43,127 nucleotides of DNA from Lachnospiraceae bacterium UBA1721 (GCA_002317155.1 DCIR01000030.1:1-43127); one strand, 5' to 3'; shown: positions 31,449 through 40,496, counted from the first letter of the stretch. Notes: generated by a model not told the origin, from the letters alone. A program made the numbers and translations.

Positions 31449-32306
31449 TCATCCTCTGAAATCTATATTCTGGCCTATCTGCTTTTCACTATCTGTCATC
31501 ACACTGTTGCTCAGCTCATTGAAATTGTAATCTTCCAGCTTTTTCATAAGCTCTTCGATAGAATTTGCACTGATTGTCACAGTATTTTCATCATCGAAAT
31601 CAGGCCTATTATTACGGTTGCTGCGAGCTTCTTTTATCCGTTCTTCACCGGCTTCTTTTTCAGCTATTTTTTCTGCCTTTTTTTCGGCGGATCGTTTCTC
31701 GGCCTGTTTTGCCGCTGCTTTTTTATCAGCTGCTTTTTTCTCTGCTCTGTTTGCTGCAGCTTTCTTCTCTATTCTAGCCTTCTGATCAGCTGAAGACTTT
31801 TTAAGCACAGCAAAATATGATGCAGTACCATTATCATTGACCTGCATTCCATATCCCTGAACATTCGCACCGGACTGAGCCATACTGTCCTTAAGCTGCT
31901 GAAGCTGAGCAGTTGCCCCACTTAAGATGCCCTCGTACTGCTTGCGATATTTCTCGTCAGTAGCCATTTTCTCGATCTTTTCTTCGTCGATCAACACTAC
32001 TGTCTTGAACTTATTTGCATACTTTGCAGCATTCGCCTTAGCATTCTCTTTTTCATCCGAGCTTACAAGGATAAAATCATAATTGCCGTATTTTTTCTTT
32101 AACTGGTCATAATACTTCTGCGCCTTTTCGGAAAGCTTGGGCTCACCAACAGTTTTTCCGTAAGGATTTTTAACAGGATTCTTTTCTACCGATTTTCCTA
32201 CTGCTTTTCCTGCTACCTTCTCTGCTGCCTCAGCATTGTCCGCATTGTTTTTCCTACTAATCTCAGCCTGCCTAGCATACGCACTGATTCCATTCATTCC
32301 TACCAT
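31449..32306 (-). CDS. DUF6033 family protein
   Basis: This protein of about 285 residues matches DUF6033, a family found mainly in Lachnospiraceae. The conserved core (about 70-185) contains KKYGNYDFILVSSDEKENA, KTVVLIDEEKIEKMA and YRKQYEGILSG, followed by an Ala/Lys/Glu-rich helical tail and a C-terminal acidic segment. I place the start at 32306 (MVGMNGISAY), because AAGGAGG lies 6 nt upstream; the longer TTG frame runs through that site. The preceding 170 nt contain a structured leader with an intrinsic terminator. No function has been established for the family. Confidence 0.82.
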   Translation of the reverse strand: MVGMNGISAYARQAEISRKNNADNAEAAEKVAGKAVGKSVEKNPVKNPYGKTVGEPKLSEKAQKYYDQLKKKYGNYDFILVSSDEKENAKANAAKYANKFKTVVLIDEEKIEKMATDEKYRKQYEGILSGATAQLQQLKDSMAQSGANVQGYGMQVNDNGTASYFAVLKKSSADQKARIEKKAAANRAEKKAADKKAAAKQAEKRSAEKKAEKIAEKEAGEERIKEARSNRNNRPDFDDENTVTISANSIEELMKKLEDYNFNELSNSVMTDSEKQIGQNIDFRG

Positions 32307-32393
32307 GCTTATCCTCCTTGATATCACACGCAAAACAAACTCATCACTCTATTCAGTTAAAATGGATTGAAATTTATGTCAGAGAAGACACGT

Positions 32394-32434
32394 AAAAAAG
32401 ATATAGTATCGCACAAGATAGCACGAGCTATATC
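32394..32434 (-). terminator. Intrinsic terminator upstream of the DUF6033 gene
   Basis: GATATAG pairs with CTATATC (32434-32428 with 32406-32400) with further TATC/GATA pairing inside; six T residues follow on the minus strand (32399-32394). It lies about 90 nt before the DUF6033 start codon. Confidence 0.7.
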
Positions 32435-32485
32435 ATAAGTCTCTCATTCCTTGAGAAATATACCGAAATCCATTTCGCACTTATG
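32434..32485 (-). ncRNA. Three-way-junction leader upstream of the terminator (riboswitch-like)
   Basis: On the minus strand CATAAGT (32485-32479) pairs with ACTTATG (32440-32434), enclosing two hairpins: CGAAA-TGGA-TTTCG (32477-32464) and TCTC-AAGGAAT-GAGA (32456-32442). The closing helix ends at the first base of the intrinsic terminator. This junction-then-terminator arrangement is typical of riboswitches. The sequence does not match the purine, c-di-GMP, SAM, TPP or glycine classes as I know them. Confidence 0.45.
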
Positions 32486-32539
32486 AAGTAATGAAATATT
32501 GAATAACTAATAATTCAATTAATGATACATAAATTATAC

Positions 32540-32579
32540 TATCACTAATCTATTCTTTTTATCGGATAGATTAGTGATA
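32540..32579. terminator. 14-bp perfect inverted repeat downstream of the DUF218 gene
   Basis: TATCACTAATCTAT (32540-32553) and ATAGATTAGTGATA (32566-32579) form a perfect stem with a 12-nt loop containing a T5 tract. It lies 25 bases past the DUF218 gene and probably ends the four-gene operon, although no T tract follows the stem on the minus strand. Confidence 0.5.
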
Positions 32580-32603
32580 AACTTTAGCCGTATATAAAAA
32601 TAT

Positions 32604-33950
32604 TTATTGCCTCGTATATAAATGCTGTAGCCAAGCCGCCTGATCCGACATACTAAAACTGCCTCTGAACCCTGCATCATAGGAAGCATTAGCCACTACA
32701 GCTATATCTCCTACAGACTTATTCTCGTCCAGCATACACTCTGCGTTAAAAAGCACGCATCCAAGCGATATATGATAGTCACTTGTTATAATCGCAATGC
32801 TATTTACCTCGGGGTATTCTTTATCAAGAATATCATATGAAAATAAAGCATTTTCAGCCGTAGTTTTGGACTTGTTTTCAATTATAATTTTCTCTGCTGC
32901 CACACCGTTTTCCACAAGCCACTGTGCCATACAGTCTGCTTCCGTAGCCTCCACATTACCTGATGCAGTGCCACCACCTGTAACTAATATATATGCATTG
33001 GGATACTTATCAGAATTAGCTAACGCTGTTTCCAATCTTCCTATCAGTTCATCCTTCATTGAGCCATCAGCGTTCAGCTGATACCCCAACACGACAATAC
33101 ACAAGCTATTATCCTCAGGTAACCCGTCCGGAAGTATATCACCATTCACAAAATCTTTTTCATTGGCTTTATTCCAATATTCAACGATGGACGACCATCT
33201 ATGCGCTGCATCTGTATCAAGTGCTTCCAGCTTTCCAATATCACTTGCTACAATACTTTTATTTTTAACATTATCATTGATAACTGCCTGAACGCACTTA
33301 TCAATCTCCTGCTTCAAGACTTCCGGATCCATCTCTTCAATCTGAACTGCGTCGAAATCATCAAGTTCAGCTCCGGTAATCTGTTCAGATAACCCGTCTC
33401 CTCCGGCACGTCCTGTCAGTAATAAAATCATTACTCCGATAAAAATACATATCTGTGCTATTCCATTGATAAGCTGCTCTATCCAATTAGCCTTCACATT
33501 CGTACTATCAAGCGCGAATGAAAATACAATCATCAAAAGCATCCCTAACAATCCAAGAGCAAAGAATATTACCGAAGGGAATGAAATCACAGCATGCCAC
33601 ATCGCCCTTACATTTATAAGAGCCCTGTCAACAAACAGTGAAGCTATAAGAATGATAAAGCCCAGTGGCATGAATATCCTCATCTGAACAAACATCCACC
33701 AGACATTTTTCTTCCTGATCGCAACTATAATTTTCCACAAAACCTTGATAGCACCTGAAAGAGTACAGATAACAGCCCCTATCAGAAACAAATAGCTGTC
33801 AAATATAAAGCTGACAGCTATCATACTTGCACCAAAGAAAAGAACCGGTATCGCATCTATCAATGCGAGCGATACCGTGAAGTTTTCCGGTACTACATTT
33901 TTATTCATTTTTGTATTTTTTATTTTGGTGTTATTCATCTTACTGCTCAT
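32604..33950 (-). CDS. Membrane protein with DUF218 (YdcF/SanA-like) domain
   Basis: This protein of about 448 residues has an N-terminal block of five hydrophobic segments (about 20-190) followed by a DUF218 domain (about 280-440). The domain shows CIVVLGYQLNADGSM, LVTGGGTASGNVEATEADCM, ENKSKTTAENALFS and IITSDYHISLGC, the standard YdcF/SanA pattern with the Asp-Tyr-His block. YdcF-like proteins are implicated in envelope integrity. ATG 33950 overlaps the upstream stop as ATGA; upstream in-frame starts are less likely. It is the last gene of a four-gene operon. Confidence 0.83.
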   Translation of the reverse strand: MSSKMNNTKIKNTKMNKNVVPENFTVSLALIDAIPVLFFGASMIAVSFIFDSYLFLIGAVICTLSGAIKVLWKIIVAIRKKNVWWMFVQMRIFMPLGFIILIASLFVDRALINVRAMWHAVISFPSVIFFALGLLGMLLMIVFSFALDSTNVKANWIEQLINGIAQICIFIGVMILLLTGRAGGDGLSEQITGAELDDFDAVQIEEMDPEVLKQEIDKCVQAVINDNVKNKSIVASDIGKLEALDTDAAHRWSSIVEYWNKANEKDFVNGDILPDGLPEDNSLCIVVLGYQLNADGSMKDELIGRLETALANSDKYPNAYILVTGGGTASGNVEATEADCMAQWLVENGVAAEKIIIENKSKTTAENALFSYDILDKEYPEVNSIAIITSDYHISLGCVLFNAECMLDENKSVGDIAVVANASYDAGFRGSFSMSDQAAWLQHLYTRQ

Positions 33951-35539
33951 CTTGTAAACTGTGAAATGAACTTCCATCCCAGTTCTGCAGTGAACGGTCT
34001 GTATTCGTGCATCTGACCCTCAACAGCCGCAAATGCTGTTCTGCAGACACCATCCTCACTGTCAAAATAGTGTACATTCATATATGCGTCACGGCTCTCA
34101 TCATAGAGACGCTCTACGCGGTCACCCTTCACAGCCATCAGCGGATCATCCCAATTGCTCTGATCTTCAAAGGTGAAATCAAAATGCTTCTTGCACTTAT
34201 TTACTTCCATCGCATAACGAAGTCTTTCCACTGCCCAAGCGCTCTGTACGGGAAGCTCACTCACATGCGATTTATCTCCGCCCGAATAGAATATAGGAAG
34301 AGGAGTGTCTTTATTCAGTGTATCGAGATGTCTCTCTGCACCAAACGGATGACTGTATACAGGGAACAACGCACAGCCGGGAGCAACACCTGCGAATACA
34401 GAAGGATAACGTTCGAACAGATCCCAAGTCTTGCCGCATCCCATTGAAAATCCTATTGCATAAATACGGTGCTCATCAACGTTGTATCTCTCCTTGACTA
34501 CATCAAGTATCTGCATTACTTCATCTGCAGGTATACTCAAATGATTTTCGATGGAAACAAACAAAAATCCGTGTCTGTGAGTAACCTGATACCAGCCTGA
34601 TACATAGGTTAAAAACATAGATGAATCGCCCATTCCATGGAAACCAAGCACAAGCGGAATCGGACCATTGTCGAATGCATCTTTATTGTAATATGCAAAA
34701 TAACCTACTTCATGCTCTTCGCAGTCCTTGAATGCCATATTGTCAGGAGATACCTTAACCATACAGCTTCCGGCCTCTTCGACCATTCCAAGTTCTTCTA
34801 CATTCGCTTCTTCCGAAATAACACCGCACCACATACGATACTTTTTTACAAAAAGCTCATAATCAGCGACATAATCAGCCTTATCCTTAATAAGCTTACG
34901 CTCACACTTTGCAAATGCTTCGTTGATTTCTGTGCTGTTTCCGACACTCAAAACCGGCATTTCATATCTCTCGATTTCGGGCATAGCGGTAAGATTTTCC
35001 ATTGAAACCATTGCGGGAGTGATCTCTCCGGGTCCCCATAAAAACTCACCCTCTACAGTCTTTAACAAATACTTGGCAGCATAATCTGCAGACTTTCCAA
35101 AGCTGTACACATAACTATGGAATTTCGTACCTCTGATATAATATCCCTTATTCTGATGAGTAAAGAAATCTATATCCTCGACCAAGCCATCTTTATAATC
35201 CGGTGCCATTTTTATCTCAGCCATCAGTGACACATATAAAGACTCGTCTGCATTTTCCCAATCACCACAACCAGGATATACGAATAACACTCCACAGTCT
35301 GACTTTGCTGCAATACCTGCCAAACCGGTAGAATCGGCAAACTTTACTGCCTCCTCCATGGTCTGCTTATTTTCTTCCAATACAATAAGTAAAGGAGCCA
35401 TGAACGAATAATTGTTGATTGCACCGTTCAGCTTATTTGCAGGAATATATCCCTTTACGACGAATTTCTCATTCGCGATTTCCCAAGTCTTTCCTCCGTC
35501 AGCCAATACATTTACTTCAGGTCTGCTGGTAATAGCCAT
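33947..35539 (-). CDS. Alpha/beta hydrolase, PHB-depolymerase-like esterase
   Basis: The C-terminal half is an alpha/beta hydrolase of the polyhydroxybutyrate depolymerase/feruloyl esterase type: oxyanion-hole region LVLGFHGMGDS, nucleophile elbow AIGFSMGCG, and a later Asp (YSGGDKSHVSE). The N-terminal 250 residues form another, probably beta-rich, domain that also contains VYPGCGDWENADE and resembles an inactive hydrolase-like half. No signal peptide is present, so it should act in the cytoplasm. The start is ATG 35539 (GGGAGG 6 nt upstream). The substrate, perhaps an acylated sugar, is not predictable. Confidence 0.83.
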   Translation of the reverse strand: MAITSRPEVNVLADGGKTWEIANEKFVVKGYIPANKLNGAINNYSFMAPLLIVLEENKQTMEEAVKFADSTGLAGIAAKSDCGVLFVYPGCGDWENADESLYVSLMAEIKMAPDYKDGLVEDIDFFTHQNKGYYIRGTKFHSYVYSFGKSADYAAKYLLKTVEGEFLWGPGEITPAMVSMENLTAMPEIERYEMPVLSVGNSTEINEAFAKCERKLIKDKADYVADYELFVKKYRMWCGVISEEANVEELGMVEEAGSCMVKVSPDNMAFKDCEEHEVGYFAYYNKDAFDNGPIPLVLGFHGMGDSSMFLTYVSGWYQVTHRHGFLFVSIENHLSIPADEVMQILDVVKERYNVDEHRIYAIGFSMGCGKTWDLFERYPSVFAGVAPGCALFPVYSHPFGAERHLDTLNKDTPLPIFYSGGDKSHVSELPVQSAWAVERLRYAMEVNKCKKHFDFTFEDQSNWDDPLMAVKGDRVERLYDESRDAYMNVHYFDSEDGVCRTAFAAVEGQMHEYRPFTAELGWKFISQFTR

Positions 35540-35595
35540 TTCTTTCCTCCCACCATAAGTATCTGCGCTCAAATCCGCACTGATTACTAATTTTT

Positions 35596-37518
35596 TTATA
35601 TATCAATATTTTTTACGTACAAAAACAATGTCTGATTTTCAGCTGAATAATCATCCGCAGGAATCATATCCATCGCAACCTGCTTAAATCCATCAGCATA
35701 TTTTCTTCTGTACTGAATACTAATAGAGGTCTTACCTCCATTAAAATACTCTCTTAAGTATTCCAGATCCGTCTTCTTTAAGTATCCTTCCAGATCATCT
35801 TTATGAACCTGACCTGATTTACCAAAGCCAATCAGCCATGCTGAAATAGTATCGGCGAATCCCTTTTCAGCGGTTCTTTCTGACGTGTCCATGTTTACAA
35901 TAGAATATGTGTCATCTGTAATATTGATTTTTAATATCTTGGTATATAAGTTACAAAGAGCGGTATTTGCAGCTGCCTGTCCTCTTCTGTCGACTCCCTT
36001 TTTAGCATAATACGCAGATTTAGCCTTATACATTCTCTTATCCGCAATTTTAGCAATATCAAGAATCGTTTCTTCCTTAAATTCCTGCTTGGCAACATAA
36101 CCAACAGATACAGATAACGATGAAATCAACTCTCCGGACCATTTATCGGTAGCATTCTCCAAATCTTCAGCGATAGCCTTAAGCTGATCTTCACCGGCAA
36201 AGAACATGCTGACGAACTCATCTCCACCGGTTCTATAAACCTTACCATAGCTTCCATAGACTTTTTGCATACAGTCGGCTGCGCCCTTAATAAGTTCATC
36301 ACCGGCAGCATGACCAATCTCGTCATTAACTATTTTTAAACCATTAACATCTATTGAAGCATATACAAAATCTTCGGCTAAAGGATTTTTACTATATTCC
36401 AAAATATCTTCTTCATAAGCTCTTCTGTTATATAGACCTGTAAGTTCATCCACTATCGTCTTTTTGACAAGGATTTCCTCATTTTTCTTTTCTTCTTCAA
36501 TTATTCTGGTGGTGAAAATAACCTTTGTAGGTTTTCCGTACGGATCCGTCGCAATAGAAATAAACCTTGCCTGCACCCATCCTGTCAGTTTTCCCTCGAA
36601 CTGCATTGTTATCGTCTTTTTGTCACGCATTCTTTCTGCAAGAGTAGACAAATCTGAAAAAAGCATTACTGACTCAAGGTGCTCTTTGACAGTAACAGCA
36701 TTCATTACAGCGCGCATCATTTCCAATGCACCATTCGTCTTATTAACGATTGCTTTAACATCATCACCCGCTGTTAATTCCTGTACGGTATCCTTACCAA
36801 GATCAATAACATGCATACTATAGTGTATGTCTGCCACTGACTTCAGGGTTTCGAACTGCTCCTCGATCTCGTTCTCATTAACAAATGTATGAATAATAGC
36901 GCTTCCGATTAGAAGACCTATCGCATATATCGGTAACAGAGGATACAGTATCTGCATCACAATAGCAGCTATCATCGCAACACAGAAGAAAAAGATAGTA
37001 AAATATCTTTTCTTCTTCTCCCCTATTTCCTTGAGCGTGACAACTCCTGTCTGGACAGCCAGTAAGAAGCACAGGAACACCTGCATATATAAGGCAATAT
37101 ATCTGTAAATATATGCCTGATAAGTACCATCAGGATATATCCAAAAGAAAATGTGAACAAAATGATTAATAACGAGGAGTACCATCTCTAAAATAGCGAA
37201 CGCTGCTCCAAATATTCTTATGAATTTACCGAAGCCCTTGCGAAGATGCAGATAGCTGGTAACATAATGGCAAAGGAAAGCAATAGTTAACCCCATTGAA
37301 ATGTAATATAAAATAGTATCCACATATAGAAGCGTTGTCAGCTTAAGGTTGTCGAATATGCCCCACATCGCATCAGTAAAGAAATACGCCAGCGAAGCTA
37401 ATACGAACCATCTAAAGGCTTTACCAACCTCATCTCTATTATTATTTTTCTTTATAAATTCATGATTCATTATCAGATGAATCACAATTGCAACCATTCC
37501 TATTACTGAATAATACAT
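35596..37518 (-). CDS. Membrane GGDEF diguanylate cyclase with C-terminal PAS-like domain
   Basis: The protein of about 640 residues starts with seven or eight hydrophobic segments (to about residue 215), followed by a helix and a PAS-like domain (about 225-360), an intact GGDEF domain (YRTGGDEF at about 430-436; D and N of LVNDEIGHAAGDE present), and an extra C-terminal PAS-like segment (about 535-640). The RxxD inhibitory site is not visible. It is predicted to make c-di-GMP in response to a membrane or extracellular signal. I choose ATG 37518 (GGAG 8 nt upstream). It lies between the nitroreductase and esterase genes in one operon. Confidence 0.9.
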   Translation of the reverse strand: MYYSVIGMVAIVIHLIMNHEFIKKNNNRDEVGKAFRWFVLASLAYFFTDAMWGIFDNLKLTTLLYVDTILYYISMGLTIAFLCHYVTSYLHLRKGFGKFIRIFGAAFAILEMVLLVINHFVHIFFWIYPDGTYQAYIYRYIALYMQVFLCFLLAVQTGVVTLKEIGEKKKRYFTIFFFCVAMIAAIVMQILYPLLPIYAIGLLIGSAIIHTFVNENEIEEQFETLKSVADIHYSMHVIDLGKDTVQELTAGDDVKAIVNKTNGALEMMRAVMNAVTVKEHLESVMLFSDLSTLAERMRDKKTITMQFEGKLTGWVQARFISIATDPYGKPTKVIFTTRIIEEEKKNEEILVKKTIVDELTGLYNRRAYEEDILEYSKNPLAEDFVYASIDVNGLKIVNDEIGHAAGDELIKGAADCMQKVYGSYGKVYRTGGDEFVSMFFAGEDQLKAIAEDLENATDKWSGELISSLSVSVGYVAKQEFKEETILDIAKIADKRMYKAKSAYYAKKGVDRRGQAAANTALCNLYTKILKINITDDTYSIVNMDTSERTAEKGFADTISAWLIGFGKSGQVHKDDLEGYLKKTDLEYLREYFNGGKTSISIQYRRKYADGFKQVAMDMIPADDYSAENQTLFLYVKNIDI

Positions 37519-37572
37519 ATGTTCACTCCCGTAATAATCATATCTGATATGGAACACTATTATTATACCACA

Positions 37573-38217
37573 TTATGCCCTTTTCCCAACCTCAAAATGA
37601 TACTTAACTATACCTAAATCCACCTTTGTATATGGACCAACTTTATCCTTAATTTTTTCCTTTCCATCTTCGCCAAGCCTAATTTCGAACCTCTGCTGAT
37701 TCATAGCAGTCGGAGCCAGCAGCGCCATCTCCACACCACGATTAAACCAATCAGGATGAGTACCCGGAGCCACCTGCTCCGGCCTTTTAGACTTGCGCTC
37801 CCTACCCTGAGTAGCACCGTAGCCGATTGCTATCGCTATCACTACCTTCTCGCCTGCTCCTACGGTACATGGAATAGCTTTTTTATTAAACGTACCTGCC
37901 CAACAAGTGTTGAGACCAAGCTGCTGCGCATAGAGTACAATCTGTTCCCCATAGTAGCCTACTCTTTCCTCCAAATCAGCAGCATCTTCTCCCACACATG
38001 CAATCACGCTGGGCGCACTTCCAAGCCCCATAGCTTTGTTAAGAAGACGATTAAATGTATTACCAGCCTCAGTGCATAGCTGTAAATGAAGTTTACCTTC
38101 CTCATTACATTTTGCAATTTTTGCATTCAGGAGGTCCAACTTCTCCTGCTCTATTTTCTGTGTTGTATAATTTCTGACAGAGTGTCTTAACTTTATTGCT
38201 TCTATCTCAGTAATCAT
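37573..38217 (-). CDS. Nitroreductase-family FMN oxidoreductase
   Basis: This 214-residue protein has the nitroreductase FMN-binding features LRHSVRNYT near the N-terminus, SAPSVIACVGE, GEQIVLYAQQLGLNTCWAG and the second half IAIGYG with APTAMNQQRFE. Nitroreductases of this group reduce quinones, nitro compounds or other electron acceptors with NAD(P)H. It is the first gene of the operon with the membrane GGDEF protein, the hydrolase and the DUF218 protein. The physiological substrate is unknown; a redox role linked to signalling is an inference from its neighbours. Confidence 0.87.
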   Translation of the reverse strand: MITEIEAIKLRHSVRNYTTQKIEQEKLDLLNAKIAKCNEEGKLHLQLCTEAGNTFNRLLNKAMGLGSAPSVIACVGEDAADLEERVGYYGEQIVLYAQQLGLNTCWAGTFNKKAIPCTVGAGEKVVIAIAIGYGATQGRERKSKRPEQVAPGTHPDWFNRGVEMALLAPTAMNQQRFEIRLGEDGKEKIKDKVGPYTKVDLGIVKYHFEVGKRA

Positions 38218-38246
38218 CGGAACTCCTTTCTCTTGTAATCTTTTTA

Positions 38247-38378
38247 TCAGACGGCATCATACAAGTCTCCCTCTATGATATTATATTTTGTAAACTCATC
38301 AATTGCGTTTTCTTTTCTATTTCCAAGAAGCATTGCATCACCTACAAAAAACGGTTCTTCAAGTAATATTAGTTGTAC
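38247..38378 (-). pseudogene. Possible C-terminal gene remnant
   Basis: A 43-codon open frame with no usable start reads as normal protein sequence (FFVGDAMLLGNRKENAIDEF, then IIEGDLYDAV) and ends in TGA. It could be the 3' end of a deleted gene. I do not recognise the family. The rest of the 303-base gap between the DUF4143 ATPase and the nitroreductase holds a GC-rich hairpin and nothing else that I can see. Confidence 0.3.
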
Positions 38379-38411
38379 TTATAGCAAGAATAACATTTTC
38401 ATAACTAATTC

Positions 38412-38434
38412 ATCCCCCTCACGCTGTGGGGGAT
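38412..38434. other. GC-rich stem-loop in an AT-rich gap
   Basis: ATCCCCC and GGGGGAT form a 7-bp stem with a 9-nt loop. No T tract follows on either strand. It could be a transcription-end or processing structure downstream of the DUF4143 ATPase gene. Confidence 0.4.
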
Positions 38435-38520
38435 AATTCTCTTCCACTAATTCAAATAAATAAGCTATCAACTCTTAGACAATAATAGTTACGTCAATGA
38501 TTTAACCCTCATCAAACCAA

Positions 38521-39810
38521 TCATCTTTTAAGACTATTAGCATCCAGTAAAAAGTCAATCATATTGATTCGCAAAATGCCTTCATCATCAACCCAACTTT
38601 TTCCATAACTTTTTGAAATAACAATTTTCTTAAACGAATCATTAACAGACCTCAAGGATTTTAATTCTGCTTCCTGCTTTTCCGGATCATCCATGCTCAG
38701 TGCAGATTGTATGTAATACTTTTCAGCACCTTTTCTAGCTATAAAATCTATTTCTAATAATTTTTTTGTACGTTTTCCATCCTCATTCTTTTCTGTAACC
38801 TCAACAACACCCACATCAACCGAATAACCTCTATACAGCAATTCACTGTATAATATATTCTCTAAAATATGAGTTTCTTCCTGTTGCCTTAACCCCAATC
38901 GAATATTTCTAAGTCCGACATCTGTACAATAATACTTAGATGGATAATCAAAGTATTTTTTCCCCTTTACATCATATCTGACAGCTTTAGAAAACAAAAA
39001 ACTATCCTGCAAATATTCCAAATACAAACTAATAGTTTCAGAATCAACTGCTTTTCCTTTTGCCGTAGATACAGTTCGTGCAATCTTGCTAGCATTAGTA
39101 AGAGACCCTACTGAAGAACATATACTACTCGTAAGATTTCTCAAAACCTCCGGTAACAGAATATTGTAGCGTTCTTCAATATCCTTAAAATAGATTTCCT
39201 CAAACAGAGACTCTAAATATTCATATTTATCCTGATCTGAATTTAGTTGCAAAAGATAAGGCATTCCACCATACATTACATACTCATTATATGCATCAAT
39301 TTTATCTAATCCTGCAGCAGTATAGTATTCAGAGAATGATAAGGGATATACATGAATAACATCGCCTCTCCCTCTAAATTCAGTTAAAACATCCTTTGAT
39401 AGAAGTTTAGAATTACTACCGGTAACATATACATCAATATTATTAAGTTTCAAAAAACCAATTAATACACTATACAATTTTATTGGTTTATCTTTATCAC
39501 GAAGTTCTTCTTTACTTATTGCGAACTGAATTTCATCCAGAAACACATAGTATTTCTTATTCTTATCTGAACATTTTTTCCTTACATAATCTGATATCAC
39601 TGAAGGATTCCTAAATGCCTCATTTATGTCATCATCCAATGCTATCGCAATAATTTCGGACTCTGATACCCCAGAATTCAAAAGATATTCCTTGTATATA
39701 TCAAACAGAAGCGTACTCTTTCCGCTTCTTCTAATACCTGTGATAATCTTTACCCTTCCATTCCATTGCTTACTAATAAGCTTTTCAATATATATTGGTC
39801 TCTCTATCAT
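38521..39810 (-). CDS. AAA-type ATPase with DUF4143 domain
   Basis: This 429-residue protein has Walker A GIRRSGKST (25-33), Walker B YYVFLDEIQ, VYVTGSNSKLLS (sensor) and the DUF4143 C-terminal nuclease-like domain with an E-x-D-F-x-x-R-K segment (LLEIDFIARKGAEKYYIQ). Members are widespread, often mobile, and of unknown role; some resemble toxin or defence ATPases. GGAGG lies 6 nt before the ATG. Its promoter is flanked by two identical 16-bp repeats. It is transcribed alone. Its AT content seems higher than that of neighbouring genes, which may point to transfer. Confidence 0.85.
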   Translation of the reverse strand: MIERPIYIEKLISKQWNGRVKIITGIRRSGKSTLLFDIYKEYLLNSGVSESEIIAIALDDDINEAFRNPSVISDYVRKKCSDKNKKYYVFLDEIQFAISKEELRDKDKPIKLYSVLIGFLKLNNIDVYVTGSNSKLLSKDVLTEFRGRGDVIHVYPLSFSEYYTAAGLDKIDAYNEYVMYGGMPYLLQLNSDQDKYEYLESLFEEIYFKDIEERYNILLPEVLRNLTSSICSSVGSLTNASKIARTVSTAKGKAVDSETISLYLEYLQDSFLFSKAVRYDVKGKKYFDYPSKYYCTDVGLRNIRLGLRQQEETHILENILYSELLYRGYSVDVGVVEVTEKNEDGKRTKKLLEIDFIARKGAEKYYIQSALSMDDPEKQEAELKSLRSVNDSFKKIVISKSYGKSWVDDEGILRINMIDFLLDANSLKR

Positions 39811-39839
39811 ATCTCGCCTCCGAAACTTAGGTTGTTTTT

Positions 39840-39911
39840 CACCCTAATTCCGATTCTATTATATCTACTCTATTTTCGAAATTCAAGTGTACAGTCACCC
39901 TAATTCCGATT
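39840..39911 (-). promoter_or_regulatory. Promoter of the DUF4143 ATPase between two identical 16-bp repeats
   Basis: On the minus strand TTGAAT (39886-39881), a 17-bp spacer and TATAAT (39863-39858) form a good promoter. The sequence AATCGGAATTAGGGTG occurs at 39911-39896, just upstream of the -35, and again at 39855-39840, over the expected start site. The 56-bp spacing and the flanking of the core promoter suggest a repressor that binds both copies. The rest of the gap up to 40280 holds only the terminator of the small membrane-protein gene. Confidence 0.65.
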
Positions 39912-40179
39912 GTTTGTTCGGATGATTATCCACACATATTCAGAGATTGTTTATTTCTTTCTTTATAAAATTGAACAATATCTATCGGTTCCAATGGGAT
40001 GATAAATAACACATTACAAGTGATAATGCCTTACCGTATATAATATTACTCATTAAAATATACCGCTCTTAGATTAGTGATCAATTTACTTGTTACCAAT
40101 ATACTTTTTTTCAAGGAACATATCCGGAAGACGTAATGTATAATAATCTCAATCAAGTCAAATAAAATGTTCTTATAAC

Positions 40180-40214
40180 AAAAAAGACAGCCCCTGCAAC
40201 TGCAGGAACTGCCT
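40180..40214 (-). terminator. Terminator of the small membrane-protein gene
   Basis: On the minus strand AGGCAG pairs with CTGTCT and CCTGCA with TGCAGG, separated by a 2x2 internal loop, followed by six T residues. It lies about 65 bases after the stop codon at 40281. Confidence 0.85.
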
Positions 40215-40280
40215 CTTAGAAATTTGTAGTAACTATATTCTATACACTCTGTACTTGTAGCAATCAATTTATTTTACATA

Positions 40281-40496
40281 TTATGCTAATTCAGCCTTCT
40301 TTTCAGTTTCCTTCTTAGCCTTCTTCTCCTTAGCGCTGATGCTAGCAAATACACAGGTCAAGCAGCAAGCAACCATTGAATTCAATCCCCAATTAGGTAC
40401 GATTCCGTTGATACTCTGTACTACGGATATTACAAACATTGCAACTACTACTGCGCTTGCTACCCATGAAATGATCTTTGTTGTTCTTGTCTTCAT
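40281..40496 (-). CDS. Small two-helix membrane protein
   Basis: The 71-residue protein has two hydrophobic segments (about 8-27 and 38-53) and a highly charged Lys/Glu C-terminal tail (KEKKAKKETEKKAE). GAGAGG lies about 9 nt before the ATG and a strong terminator follows, which argues that it is a real gene. The family is not recognised. The upstream gap contains an 8-bp inverted repeat. Confidence 0.7.
   Translation of the reverse strand: MKTRTTKIISWVASAVVVAMFVISVVQSINGIVPNWGLNSMVACCLTCVFASISAKEKKAKKETEKKAELA

Noticed and set aside
34007..34447. 146-codon plus-strand open frame inside the hydrolase gene
   Set aside because: Antisense shadow of a gene with clear motifs in the other strand.
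40046..40267. 73-codon minus-strand open frame
   Set aside because: It includes the terminator of the gene at 40281 and has no ribosome binding site.
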